44,075 bases of DNA from Butyrivibrio sp. GTDB taxonomy: Bacteria; Bacillota; Clostridia; Lachnospirales; Lachnospiraceae. Location of the stretch: the NCBI RefSeq assembly GCF_015056685.1, contig NZ_SVFW01000033.1, positions 1 through 44,075 on the forward strand, given 5' to 3'. The position numbers and the translations under genes were made by a program. Shown piece after piece: positions 6,163-14,043 of this stretch (positions are counted from its first letter, which is position 1; the number at the start of each line of letters is the position of its first letter). Below the pieces are notes generated by a model. It did no database searches. It saw only the letters and a program-made list of their open reading frames with translations, and was not told the origin of the DNA.

Positions 6163-8244
6163 TTACTTATCACGATCTGATTTTGGATCCATTACATCTC
6201 TTAATGTATCACCTACAATGTTGATACAGATACAGGTAACTGCAAGGAAGATAGATGTAAATACCCACTGCCACCAGTAATTCTTGATAATAGTTGAATT
6301 GTTTGAACCACTCAGCATGTTACCCCATGTAGGTCTTGGATATGTAACACCAAATCCAAGATAACTAAGAGAAGATTCTGTAAGCATACATGTTGCAAAA
6401 TCAAGTGTTAGTGTAACGAAGATGATTGAAACAATATTTGGAAGGATGTGTCTGAAAGCAATTCTGCCTTCTTTAACACCCATAGCCTTAGCTGCTGTAA
6501 CATACTCGTTCTCACGTGCTACAAGGACCTGTCCTCTTACCATTCTTGCAAGTCCTGTCCAGGTAAGAACACCAAGGATACACATAAGAATAAATATCTT
6601 TTTATTCTCTGAAATATCCATCTGTGCCATGATAGCTGAAAGAATAAGTGCAAATGGAAGGAATGGGATAGCTGCAAAGATCTCTGCTACACGCATGAGG
6701 ATAATATCCACTGTTCCACCAAAGTATCCTGAAAGGCATCCAACCACAATACCGATAATAGTTGAAATGATAACTGCAACCGCACCGATTGTCATAGTCA
6801 TCTTTCCACCTGCAATGATACGCTGGAAGATGTCTGCTCCATTACCGTCTGTTCCAAAGAGGTATCCCTTAAGTCCCCATTCATCAATAAGCTTGCCGCT
6901 GTCATTAACTGCATAGCTCTGGAAAGCACCTGCAAATACCTTTGTCACTTTTCCATCAAGTCCACTTGGAACATCTGTCTGATGAAGTGTTGAGCCACCC
7001 CATGAAAGAACTCTTCCCTCTGATGTAAGAGCTGTGTAGTGATATGTTCCTGCTTCAAGCTGTACTATTGTTTCTCCATCGTGAAGAGCAGGCATAGCAA
7101 CTGAATCATTTGGGAAGTTTCCTGTAAAGAACAGGCTTCCGTCACTAAGCATTCCGCAAAGGTGATTGTTTGTAGCATAGATTGAAACAATCTTTCTCTT
7201 TCCAAGGAATTTCTTGGATGACTTAGCTGCTTCATTTATATTTGTACGATACTGATCGTAGAGACCACGCTTTCCTGTGTAGATAGATGTTCCTGCATCA
7301 GTAAGACCAACTACATAGTTAAGTGTGAAATCAATATCTGTAAGGTCATCTTTATCAACAAAGCTGCTGATATTCTGGTATGCATTAGCATTACCCCAAA
7401 TATAGAGCTTACCGTCATTCATAAGAATTGCAGTGCACTGATATCCACAAACGAGCTTTTTGATATTAGCCACATCAATAGTTCCATTCACTAGCTCATC
7501 TGGCATTGCAATGATATTCTCACCTGCTGAAGCAGATGTTGCTGCTGCAACTTCTGTTTCCTCAGTAGTCTCTTCCAAAGCTTCAGTATCTTCACCCTCT
7601 ACAGAAGATGAAGCACCAGCCTCTTCAAGGATAGCCTGATCCTCTTCACTTACTGATTCCTCAGCTTCTTCAAGCTGCTCAAGAACCTCTTTATCAGTTG
7701 TTATGTACTGACCGTGCTTATTGGAGCCCCATCCATATACCTTACCGGATTCGCTGATTGCAATAATATGGTCAATACCGGCTGCAACATAAGCTATTGT
7801 ATCATTCTTAACAGCATCCGGAATCTCACTAATATCAATACCTGTTGTTCCAAGCTGTGTAGCTCCCCAAACATATACATCTCCTGAATTGGAAAGACCT
7901 ACTGAAAAACTACCATAGCTGTCGATCATCTTTATATCATTTTTAAGTCCTGAAGGAACTTTCATCATGCTCATTGTAGGAGCAACATTTTTCTGAGTAA
8001 CTTCTGTATATGAGTCATAGTAGTTAGGCATAAAAAGTGGTCCAAAGAAAACCAAAAGGAACATTAAAATAACTACTATTAAAGCTCCAACTGCAAGTCT
8101 TCTCTCAAGGAAGTTTCTTACAATCTGTCCTACAGGGCTTACTACTTCTTCAACATCAATGGAGTTTGCAAGATCTCTGCTTCCTCCAAAAAATACTCTG
8201 CGTACCCAGCCGTTCAATCGGCCAAAAAAATTCTTTTTCTTCAT
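6163..8244 (-). CDS. oppC: OppC permease with an inserted RCC1-like beta-propeller
   Basis: Membrane permease subunit of the peptide importer, 693 residues against about 300 in ordinary OppC. The N-terminal cytoplasmic part and first membrane helix (51-71) are normal. A large extracytoplasmic region (about 93-457) then carries seven RCC1-type repeat signatures: SGDVYVWG (120), SGKVYGWG (166), DGKLYIWG (277), AGTSIYTG (317), DGSLFFTG (368), EGRVLSWG (409) and SGKLIDEWG (449). An acidic Glu/Ser/Thr-rich stretch at about 188-240 interrupts them. The standard OppC region resumes at FGTDGNGADIFQR (463-475), followed by five membrane helices and the EAA coupling loop (EYVTAAKAMGVKEGRIAFRH, 580-599). 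The reading frame is continuous. Seven repeats match a closed seven-bladed propeller facing outward, possibly contacting OppA, peptides or the wall. That role is inferred. Confidence 0.93.
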   Translation of the reverse strand: MKKKNFFGRLNGWVRRVFFGGSRDLANSIDVEEVVSPVGQIVRNFLERRLAVGALIVVILMFLLVFFGPLFMPNYYDSYTEVTQKNVAPTMSMMKVPSGLKNDIKMIDSYGSFSVGLSNSGDVYVWGATQLGTTGIDISEIPDAVKNDTIAYVAAGIDHIIAISESGKVYGWGSNKHGQYITTDKEVLEQLEEAEESVSEEDQAILEEAGASSSVEGEDTEALEETTEETEVAAATSASAGENIIAMPDELVNGTIDVANIKKLVCGYQCTAILMNDGKLYIWGNANAYQNISSFVDKDDLTDIDFTLNYVVGLTDAGTSIYTGKRGLYDQYRTNINEAAKSSKKFLGKRKIVSIYATNNHLCGMLSDGSLFFTGNFPNDSVAMPALHDGETIVQLEAGTYHYTALTSEGRVLSWGGSTLHQTDVPSGLDGKVTKVFAGAFQSYAVNDSGKLIDEWGLKGYLFGTDGNGADIFQRIIAGGKMTMTIGAVAVIISTIIGIVVGCLSGYFGGTVDIILMRVAEIFAAIPFLPFALILSAIMAQMDISENKKIFILMCILGVLTWTGLARMVRGQVLVARENEYVTAAKAMGVKEGRIAFRHILPNIVSIIFVTLTLDFATCMLTESSLSYLGFGVTYPRPTWGNMLSGSNNSTIIKNYWWQWVFTSIFLAVTCICINIVGDTLRDVMDPKSDRDK

Positions 8245-8258
8245 AATCTCACTGCTCC

Positions 8259-9311
8259 TTAGGCGCTTACTCTGACTCTAGGGTCAACAAGTCCGTATAC
8301 AATATCAATTATCAGGTTGCCTATAAGAGAAATAGCAACATAGAAAAGCTGCATCAAAATAACTACATCAAAGTCCTGTGTACGGAGTGAGACGATCATA
8401 AGCTTGCCCATTCCGTTGATACCAAATGTATTCTCGAAAATAAGTGATCCACCGAAAATACCAAGGAACCATCCAACAACAAGAGTAACAATAGGGATAA
8501 GCGCGTTTCTCCATGCATGTGAATAAATAACTGCCTTTTCTGTAACACCCTTAGCCCTCGCTGTTCTGATGCAGTCAAGTGAAAGAGCATCGATCATAGA
8601 AGCCCTGACGTATCTTGTCATAGAACCAAGTGAGCAGAAAGTCATTGTTATAAGAGGAAGTGCCATGTAGTACATTCTGTCAACAAACCACTTCCATCCT
8701 GTATAGTTACTTCCTGGAGTCTTCATTCCACTAGGAGGGAATATTCCAAGAAGTGAACAGAATATCCATACGAAAAGAATTGCTGTTACGAAAGTTGGAA
8801 GCGAATAGCCTATGATGGTAATAACCTGCATGGCCTGATCGCCTTTGCTTCCTTTATGTACAGCGCAGACAATTCCCAAAGGAATTGTTATTCCAAGTGC
8901 AAGAATTGTTGCAAATATATTTATAAATATGGTGTTTTTCAAAGGTTCCTGAACGACATTGATAACATCATCCTTGAACTCATATGAGTAACCAAAATCT
9001 CCCTGTAAAAGTCCGGAATAAGTACCATAATAGTTAGGCATAATTCCTACCCATCTAAGGTATCTCACCGCCATATTATCGGTATCCGTTCCATATCTAC
9101 GCTGGTATTCCAAATACAAATCATTAAACATCTTGTCCTTCTCTTCTTCGGAAGCGTTACGAAGACGAGTTTTCTGAGCTGTCATATCCGCTTTTGCGTC
9201 TGTATAAGCTCTGTTATTTGGCACCAGATTATATATAAGGAATAGTAAAACTGACATAACTACAAGAACAATAAACATGTAGCCTATTCTTTTAAGAATA
9301 TATTTTCCCAC
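8259..9311 (-). CDS. oppB: Oligopeptide ABC transporter permease OppB
   Basis: Permease partner of OppC. It has a first membrane helix at about 8-30, an extracytoplasmic loop of about 95 residues that is somewhat longer and more charged than usual, and then five helices. The EAA coupling motif is DCIRTARAKGVTEKAVIYSH. The protein ends in DPRVRVSA, typical of the family. The start is GTG at 9311, eight bases after AGGAGG; the in-frame TTG at 9317 is too close to the ribosome binding site. It follows oppA after a strong hairpin at 9432-9469 and is followed 14 bases later by oppC. Confidence 0.94.
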   Translation of the reverse strand: MGKYILKRIGYMFIVLVVMSVLLFLIYNLVPNNRAYTDAKADMTAQKTRLRNASEEEKDKMFNDLYLEYQRRYGTDTDNMAVRYLRWVGIMPNYYGTYSGLLQGDFGYSYEFKDDVINVVQEPLKNTIFINIFATILALGITIPLGIVCAVHKGSKGDQAMQVITIIGYSLPTFVTAILFVWIFCSLLGIFPPSGMKTPGSNYTGWKWFVDRMYYMALPLITMTFCSLGSMTRYVRASMIDALSLDCIRTARAKGVTEKAVIYSHAWRNALIPIVTLVVGWFLGIFGGSLIFENTFGINGMGKLMIVSLRTQDFDVVILMQLFYVAISLIGNLIIDIVYGLVDPRVRVSA

Positions 9312-9431
9312 AGCCAAAACCTCCTAAAAATATTCTATATATAAACCATCTGTAATCAATTTGCAGATAGGAGTATTCAAATTCAAATAACAAATAATCT
9401 ATATTGCGAAAATCATCTTTAAACCGACAAT

Positions 9432-9469
9432 AATCCACGGTTATGGGCCCATTCCCATAACCGTGGATT
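9432..9469 (-). terminator. Strong hairpin between oppA and oppB
   Basis: A perfect 16-bp stem (9432-9447 with 9454-9469, arm AATCCACGGTTATGGG) with loop CCCATT lies directly behind the oppA stop. No long T-run follows, so it probably acts as a partial terminator or mRNA-stabilising hairpin. That would give much more binding protein than permease, a common arrangement in ABC operons. Confidence 0.8.
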
Positions 9470-9521
9470 GTCAGTCAGTTACCTATATTACCATAATCCT
9501 ACCGAAACTTCTAGTAGAAAA

Positions 9522-11813
9522 TTAGTTCCAATAAATATCTGCTTCATCCTTAATATAATATGCCTGATAATCGTCATATATTGTAGGATTAATAGTCATA
9601 TTAAGTGAGTAATCATAAACCGCTGAGTTGAATCCAGTAGCAAAGTTAAAGCATGTGTACATAGGTGTACCACTGTAGTAACCATAAATCTGCTGCTGAG
9701 CAAGCTCATCAAGCATTGGTGCAAAGTCACCAGTTGTCTTCTGAACAGCAAATCCTGCAGCTGCGATATTATCATTCTGCTCAAAACCTGTTACAAGGAG
9801 ATCTGAGAACTCGTTATCAACAGTACCATACCAGTTAAGTACAAGAGGCATATAGTAGTCGCCATCGATCTCTACTGTCTTGTATGCACCGTCAACTGAC
9901 TGATAGTTCTTGTCATTCTCTGTAGCATACTCACCTGAAATCTTCTTATAACGAACACCTTCTGTGTACTCGCCACCTTCTGCATTGTATACCCAACCAT
10001 CGTTCTCAAGAACTTCGATAGCTGAATCTACAGAAGTATCATATGTGTTAAGAAGCATTCCCTGATCTACAGCAGCCTGATACATCCAAGATCCTGTGTA
10101 GTAAGGTCCGTCAACAACTCCGCCGTAACCACCTGTGAAGTCCTTAGCAAATGTTGCTCTGTCCATGCAGTATGCAATAGCCTGACGAACTGCTGTGTAC
10201 TGAACTGGGCCATAGTCACATCTGAATCCAAGTTTACCATAACCAGCTCTTGAATAGTGTGTATAAGCATAAGCTCCGTTTGAACCATCAGCAAGTGCTA
10301 CAGCTTCATCAGTTGCAGAACCACCTGTGATACCTGAAAGGAGATCAATACCGCCTGACTTAAAGTCTTCAAGCTGAGTCTCTGCGATTACCTTCTTGTA
10401 AACTACTTTGTCGATAGAAGGAACTGCTCCATCATAGTTACCTGCATAGTACTCATTTCTCTCAAGAACAGCTGACTTATCGCTTGCATCATAACTCTTT
10501 ACAACATAAGGGCCTGTGTAAGGATATGTTGTATCTGTATTGTTAGCTGACTCAGTAATGTGCTTAGCCATTACATAGCTATCACCGTCTTTTGCATAGA
10601 AGTCGCCTGTGATATAAACACCTTCGCCGTCATCAGCTATATCACAATCACCAAACCAGAGATCCTTGTATGAAGGAGCAAAGTAATCTCTTGCAAGGTA
10701 TGTATTAGCATAGAAGTATGGAAGATACTGAGCATCAATTGTTACTGAGAATGTGTAATCATCTAAAAGACGAATACCTGCCATAACCTTTGTTGCGCCA
10801 TCTGTGCCTTCGTTTGTTCCGTCGTATGCAGCAAATCCTTTATAGCCTACTTCATAAAGAAGTCTTGCGTGATCTTTACCTGCAGCTTCTGCAGCAACCG
10901 GTGTTGAAAATGCAAGTGGGAAGTACAGATAGTTCTTAGCTGTTACAGCAGATCCATCTGAGAATTTAAGGTTGTCCTTGATCTTAACTGTGTAAGTTCT
11001 TGAACCATCCTCATTATCTACTTCATCGAAGCTGTCAACAACAGTCTTATTTACTTCGTAGCCACCCTCTTTTGTCATAGCAACGATATCAAGACCGTTT
11101 GTAAGTCTGTAGATATCATTGTCTGATGCTCCAGGGTTACTTGCTCCGAATACTGCGTATCTGAATTTACCTGAAAGATCTGTTGTATCACCAAGGATAA
11201 TTGAATTATCTTCCTTTTCTGATGTCCAGTCGATAAGAGCAAGAGCCGGATTCCAGTATGGGTTTGTAGGATATTCGTCTACACCCTTGATCTGTGTGTT
11301 GTAAACATCATAGTACTCGTTTGAGTAAAGAGGAATTTCAGGAAGCATATAGTTCCAACGTGTGATGTAATATTTCCACCACTCAGCATATACTTCATCT
11401 TCTGTAGCAAAGTCTGTTCCCTCTGTTGATGTGTTGTAAACCATAGCCATTGAAAGGAAATCAAGGCCGAGCTCATAGCTCTGTCCGTCTACATTGAGGT
11501 AAGCAAGACCTGTTTCCTCATCCTCTGTTACGTCAGCGATTGAGATCTGCTTGCCATACTTGTCGTAAAGTGAAATGTAATCAGCATTCTCACCATACTC
11601 TTTTCCGTTCAGTTCCTGAACTGATGATGGAAGATCAGCAGTTGAAACAACTTCTTCTGATTCTTCTGTTTCTGTCTCTGCAGTTGCTTCTGTAGAAGCC
11701 TCTTCAGTTGCCTGAGGAGCTGCAGGTGTCTCTGTTGTTGTCTTACCGCAAGCTGATAAAGAACCAGCTACCATTGTAAGAGCAAGGAGAGACGCAAGTG
11801 TCTTTTTTTTCAT
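9522..11813 (-). CDS. oppA: Oligopeptide-binding lipoprotein OppA (long form)
   Basis: Extracellular solute receptor of the Opp system, SBP_bac_5 type. The start ATG at 11813 is preceded by GGGAGG at seven bases. The signal peptide ends in the lipobox SLSAC (Cys22), followed by a Thr/Glu-rich linker to about residue 60. The protein has 763 residues against about 540 in the classic family. Much of the excess is in the N-terminal 200 residues, which are rich in Tyr and Trp (WWKYYITRWNY). Family landmarks include LKFSDGSAVTAKNYLY and YTAVRQAIAYCMDRATFA. It is first in the operon, with a promoter candidate at 11893-11921. Peptide specificity cannot be told from sequence. Confidence 0.93.
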   Translation of the reverse strand: MKKKTLASLLALTMVAGSLSACGKTTTETPAAPQATEEASTEATAETETEESEEVVSTADLPSSVQELNGKEYGENADYISLYDKYGKQISIADVTEDEETGLAYLNVDGQSYELGLDFLSMAMVYNTSTEGTDFATEDEVYAEWWKYYITRWNYMLPEIPLYSNEYYDVYNTQIKGVDEYPTNPYWNPALALIDWTSEKEDNSIILGDTTDLSGKFRYAVFGASNPGASDNDIYRLTNGLDIVAMTKEGGYEVNKTVVDSFDEVDNEDGSRTYTVKIKDNLKFSDGSAVTAKNYLYFPLAFSTPVAAEAAGKDHARLLYEVGYKGFAAYDGTNEGTDGATKVMAGIRLLDDYTFSVTIDAQYLPYFYANTYLARDYFAPSYKDLWFGDCDIADDGEGVYITGDFYAKDGDSYVMAKHITESANNTDTTYPYTGPYVVKSYDASDKSAVLERNEYYAGNYDGAVPSIDKVVYKKVIAETQLEDFKSGGIDLLSGITGGSATDEAVALADGSNGAYAYTHYSRAGYGKLGFRCDYGPVQYTAVRQAIAYCMDRATFAKDFTGGYGGVVDGPYYTGSWMYQAAVDQGMLLNTYDTSVDSAIEVLENDGWVYNAEGGEYTEGVRYKKISGEYATENDKNYQSVDGAYKTVEIDGDYYMPLVLNWYGTVDNEFSDLLVTGFEQNDNIAAAGFAVQKTTGDFAPMLDELAQQQIYGYYSGTPMYTCFNFATGFNSAVYDYSLNMTINPTIYDDYQAYYIKDEADIYWN

Positions 11814-11892
11814 ATTTCTACCTCCCGCATAATATATATGTAATCGCACAGTGTTTGTCACTGGCGCACATATGTCTTTTTAACACTTCACC

Positions 11893-11921
11893 ATTTTAAA
11901 TCGGCGAAACTAAAAATGCAA
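11893..11921 (-). promoter_or_regulatory. Candidate promoter of the opp operon
   Basis: On the minus strand: TTGCAT (11921-11916), a 17-base spacer, then TAAAAT (11898-11893), about 80-110 bases upstream of the oppA ATG. The -35 match is modest, so this is tentative. Confidence 0.35.
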
Positions 11922-11922
11922 C

Positions 11923-11946
11923 ATAAGTTTTTTAAAATAAACTTAT
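11923..11946 (-). terminator. Weak hairpin behind pepF
   Basis: An AT-rich 8-bp stem (ATAAGTTT at 11923-11930 with AAACTTAT at 11939-11946) lies just after the pepF stop. It could end the pepF transcript before the oppA promoter, but it is weak and overlaps the region just upstream of that promoter. Confidence 0.3.
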
Positions 11947-11968
11947 CTCTACCTATAATAAAGAGCTA

Positions 11969-13642
11969 TCAAACTTTCTCTTTCATATTCTTGACAAGCT
12001 CTTCTATTGTTCCATCCTTAAATGGACTCTTAAGGCCAACTTCAGCCAACTCATTTTCATAGAAATCTCTGGTTGAAAGTTTGCATAGCTGTAAGTAATG
12101 GTTCCATGCATCCTTATAGTCTTTGTCCATCCATACTTTAAACTGCATAGCTACTACGCTTGCAAGAACATAATCAATATAATAGAAAGGATTCCAGAAA
12201 ATGTGTCCCTGTTTCTGCCAGAAACCACCTTCATCAAAGAACTCATCGCCATCAAAATCAAGCCATGGTCTGTATGTTTTTTCAAGGTTTTTCCAAACCT
12301 GTTTTCTCTCTGCAGGAGTCATCTCAGGCTTGTCATAAACAATATGCTGGAACTCATCAACCATACATCCATAAGGAATAAATGTAATTGAATCCTGAAG
12401 ATGCATTTTGAGATAGTCATCTGATCTGTCACCAAAGAACTTATCCATCCAGCCATATGTGAAGTACTCCATTGACATAGAATGGATCTCAGCTGTTTCC
12501 ATAGTAAGATCATTATTTTCAGGAGTCTCATCATTTCTTGTCACATAACCCTGAAAGGCGTGTCCGCACTCGTGAGTTATAACATCTACATCTCCGCTTG
12601 TTCCGTTGAAATTGGCAAAGATAAATGGAGCCTTATATTTAGGAAGATAATCCATATATCCGCCGGCTTTCTTGGTCTTTCTGCCAAGGACATCAAACAG
12701 CTCGTTTTCCATCATGAAATCAAAAAACTCTTTTGTCTCAGGAGAAAGCTCTGAGTACATTTCCTGTCCTGCCTTCATGATTTCTTCGGGTGTTCCTATA
12801 GGTGCAGGATTGCCATTTTTAAAGAAAACGTCATTATCATAGTATTTAAGCTCATCTACACCAATCTGAGCTTTTCTCTTTTCCTGGATCTCACATACAA
12901 AAGGAACAAAAGATTCCTTTATCTGCTTTCTGAAATTCTCAACCTCAGCTCTTCTGTATGCATTTCTCTGCATACGATTGTAGCCAAGTTCTACGTAATT
13001 ATCATATCCAAGCTTTTTAGCCTGCTCTGTTCTGTTCTTTACAAGTTTGTCATAAATATCATCAATCTCATCAGTGACTGAGAGGAAGTACTCTGAAAGA
13101 GCTTTCCATGCACGCTTTCTTGTGTCTCTGTTCTCATCTGTAAGTTTTTTACGAAGAAGTGAAATGTTATACTCTTCTCCATCAAAAGGAATCTTTGCAG
13201 AAGCGATTACCTTGTCATACTTACTGATAAGCGCATTCTCTTCCTGCATAAGAGGAAGTATCTCTTCACTGATTGAATTGTTTGCAAGTTCAATGTTCTT
13301 GAAAAAGATCTTGTTTATCTTTTCTTCAAGGTACTCACGATATGGAGATTCAAATAAAACCTTTTTGTACTGATTCTCATAATTGGAAATCAGTGGCATT
13401 ACTTCATCCGCATAGTCATTTTCTTTTGAGTAATATTCATCGCTTGTATCAATATTGTGTCTAAAAACTGCCAAAGTAAGCTCTGTAAAATAATCAGCCC
13501 TGAAATCCCTGTATTTCTGATGGAGTTGTAACTGTTCTTCGCCACTTTTGGCATTCTTACTGTCTTCTATTAATTTCTCATAAAAAGCCTTAATCTCATC
13601 CATATCAGGACGCTCATAAGGCATCTGTGACAACTTTATCAT
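11969..13642 (-). CDS. pepF: M3 family oligoendopeptidase (PepF-like)
   Basis: Cytoplasmic zinc metallopeptidase that cleaves short to medium peptides. It has 557 residues, no signal peptide, and the zinc motif HECGH (in DVITHECGHAFQGYV, about residues 355-359). The third zinc ligand is probably the Glu in METAEIHSMSMEY about 25 residues later. This layout and length fit the shorter M3 oligoendopeptidase subfamily. It lies upstream of the opp operon on the same strand and has its own promoter (13699-13727). Import of peptides followed by intracellular cleavage is the natural reading of the pairing. Confidence 0.93.
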   Translation of the reverse strand: MIKLSQMPYERPDMDEIKAFYEKLIEDSKNAKSGEEQLQLHQKYRDFRADYFTELTLAVFRHNIDTSDEYYSKENDYADEVMPLISNYENQYKKVLFESPYREYLEEKINKIFFKNIELANNSISEEILPLMQEENALISKYDKVIASAKIPFDGEEYNISLLRKKLTDENRDTRKRAWKALSEYFLSVTDEIDDIYDKLVKNRTEQAKKLGYDNYVELGYNRMQRNAYRRAEVENFRKQIKESFVPFVCEIQEKRKAQIGVDELKYYDNDVFFKNGNPAPIGTPEEIMKAGQEMYSELSPETKEFFDFMMENELFDVLGRKTKKAGGYMDYLPKYKAPFIFANFNGTSGDVDVITHECGHAFQGYVTRNDETPENNDLTMETAEIHSMSMEYFTYGWMDKFFGDRSDDYLKMHLQDSITFIPYGCMVDEFQHIVYDKPEMTPAERKQVWKNLEKTYRPWLDFDGDEFFDEGGFWQKQGHIFWNPFYYIDYVLASVVAMQFKVWMDKDYKDAWNHYLQLCKLSTRDFYENELAEVGLKSPFKDGTIEELVKNMKEKV

Positions 13643-13698
13643 TTATGTAAACCCACTTTCTACTATAAATATTAAATTTTTATAAATTACATTTTTTC

Positions 13699-13727
13699 AT
13701 TATACTTTATACGTATCAATTTAGCAA
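13699..13727 (-). promoter_or_regulatory. Sigma-70-like promoter of pepF
   Basis: On the minus strand: TTGCTA (13727-13722), a 17-base spacer, then a perfect TATAAT (13704-13699). This predicts a leader of about 50 bases before the pepF ATG. Confidence 0.65.
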
Positions 13728-13882
13728 TAGAAAGCGTTGAATTGTTAAAATACATCAAGTTAATTCACTAAACTGTAGGAGCAAAATTAATCTCCTGCCG
13801 AAATCACGTATGTTTGTTTACAAAATATTATGTCAACAAGTTAATGCATTAACTCGCTAAAGGCATGCTGAATAAATAATCT

Positions 13883-13952
13883 GGAAGACAGAGGGACGGT
13901 TCTTTTGACTTATTGCTTACAATAAGTCAAAAGAACCGTCCCTCTGTCTTCC
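13883..13952. repeat. Perfect 33-bp inverted repeat, REP/MITE-like
   Basis: The arms 13883-13915 and 13920-13952 are exact reverse complements with a 4-base loop CTTA. The outer part contains GACAGAGGGACGGTTC. From memory, palindromes with a GGGACGGTT core recur in many Firmicute genomes and resemble REP elements spread by REP-associated tyrosine transposases. No transposase is in the window. As RNA it would form an extremely stable hairpin from either strand, so it may double as the terminator of the sugar transporter operon. Confidence 0.85.
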
Positions 13953-13956
13953 CTCT

Positions 13957-13992
13957 GGATTTCTGCGCAACCAAACAGGTTGGCAGAAATCC
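13957..13992. repeat. Second hairpin next to the long inverted repeat
   Basis: GGATTTCTGC (13957-13966) pairs with GCAGAAATCC (13983-13992), and inside it CAACC (13968-13972) pairs with GGTTG (13978-13982), leaving one bulged G. It starts four bases after the long inverted repeat and may belong to the same element or to the 3' end of the sugar transporter transcript. Confidence 0.6.
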
Positions 13993-14043
13993 TCTTGCTA
14001 ATCCACAAAGTGGTTTTTTAGCTGTTTTCAAACTTATCTTAGA

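Larger units (their letters stand above)
13643..14043. other. Gene-free spacer between pepF and the sugar transporter
   Basis: No coding region was found. The stretch holds the pepF promoter (13699-13727), a perfect 16-base palindrome AGTTAATGCATTAACT at 13839-13854, a very long perfect inverted repeat at 13883-13952, and a second hairpin at 13957-13992. The right part lies directly behind the last gene of the sugar ABC operon, so one of the hairpins probably also ends that transcript. Confidence 0.7.

Noticed and set aside
6163..8244. Possibility that oppC is two genes joined by a sequencing error
   Set aside because: The frame is continuous over 2 kb, the RCC1 region has no start signals of its own, and normal OppC sequence lies on both sides of the insert in the expected loop.
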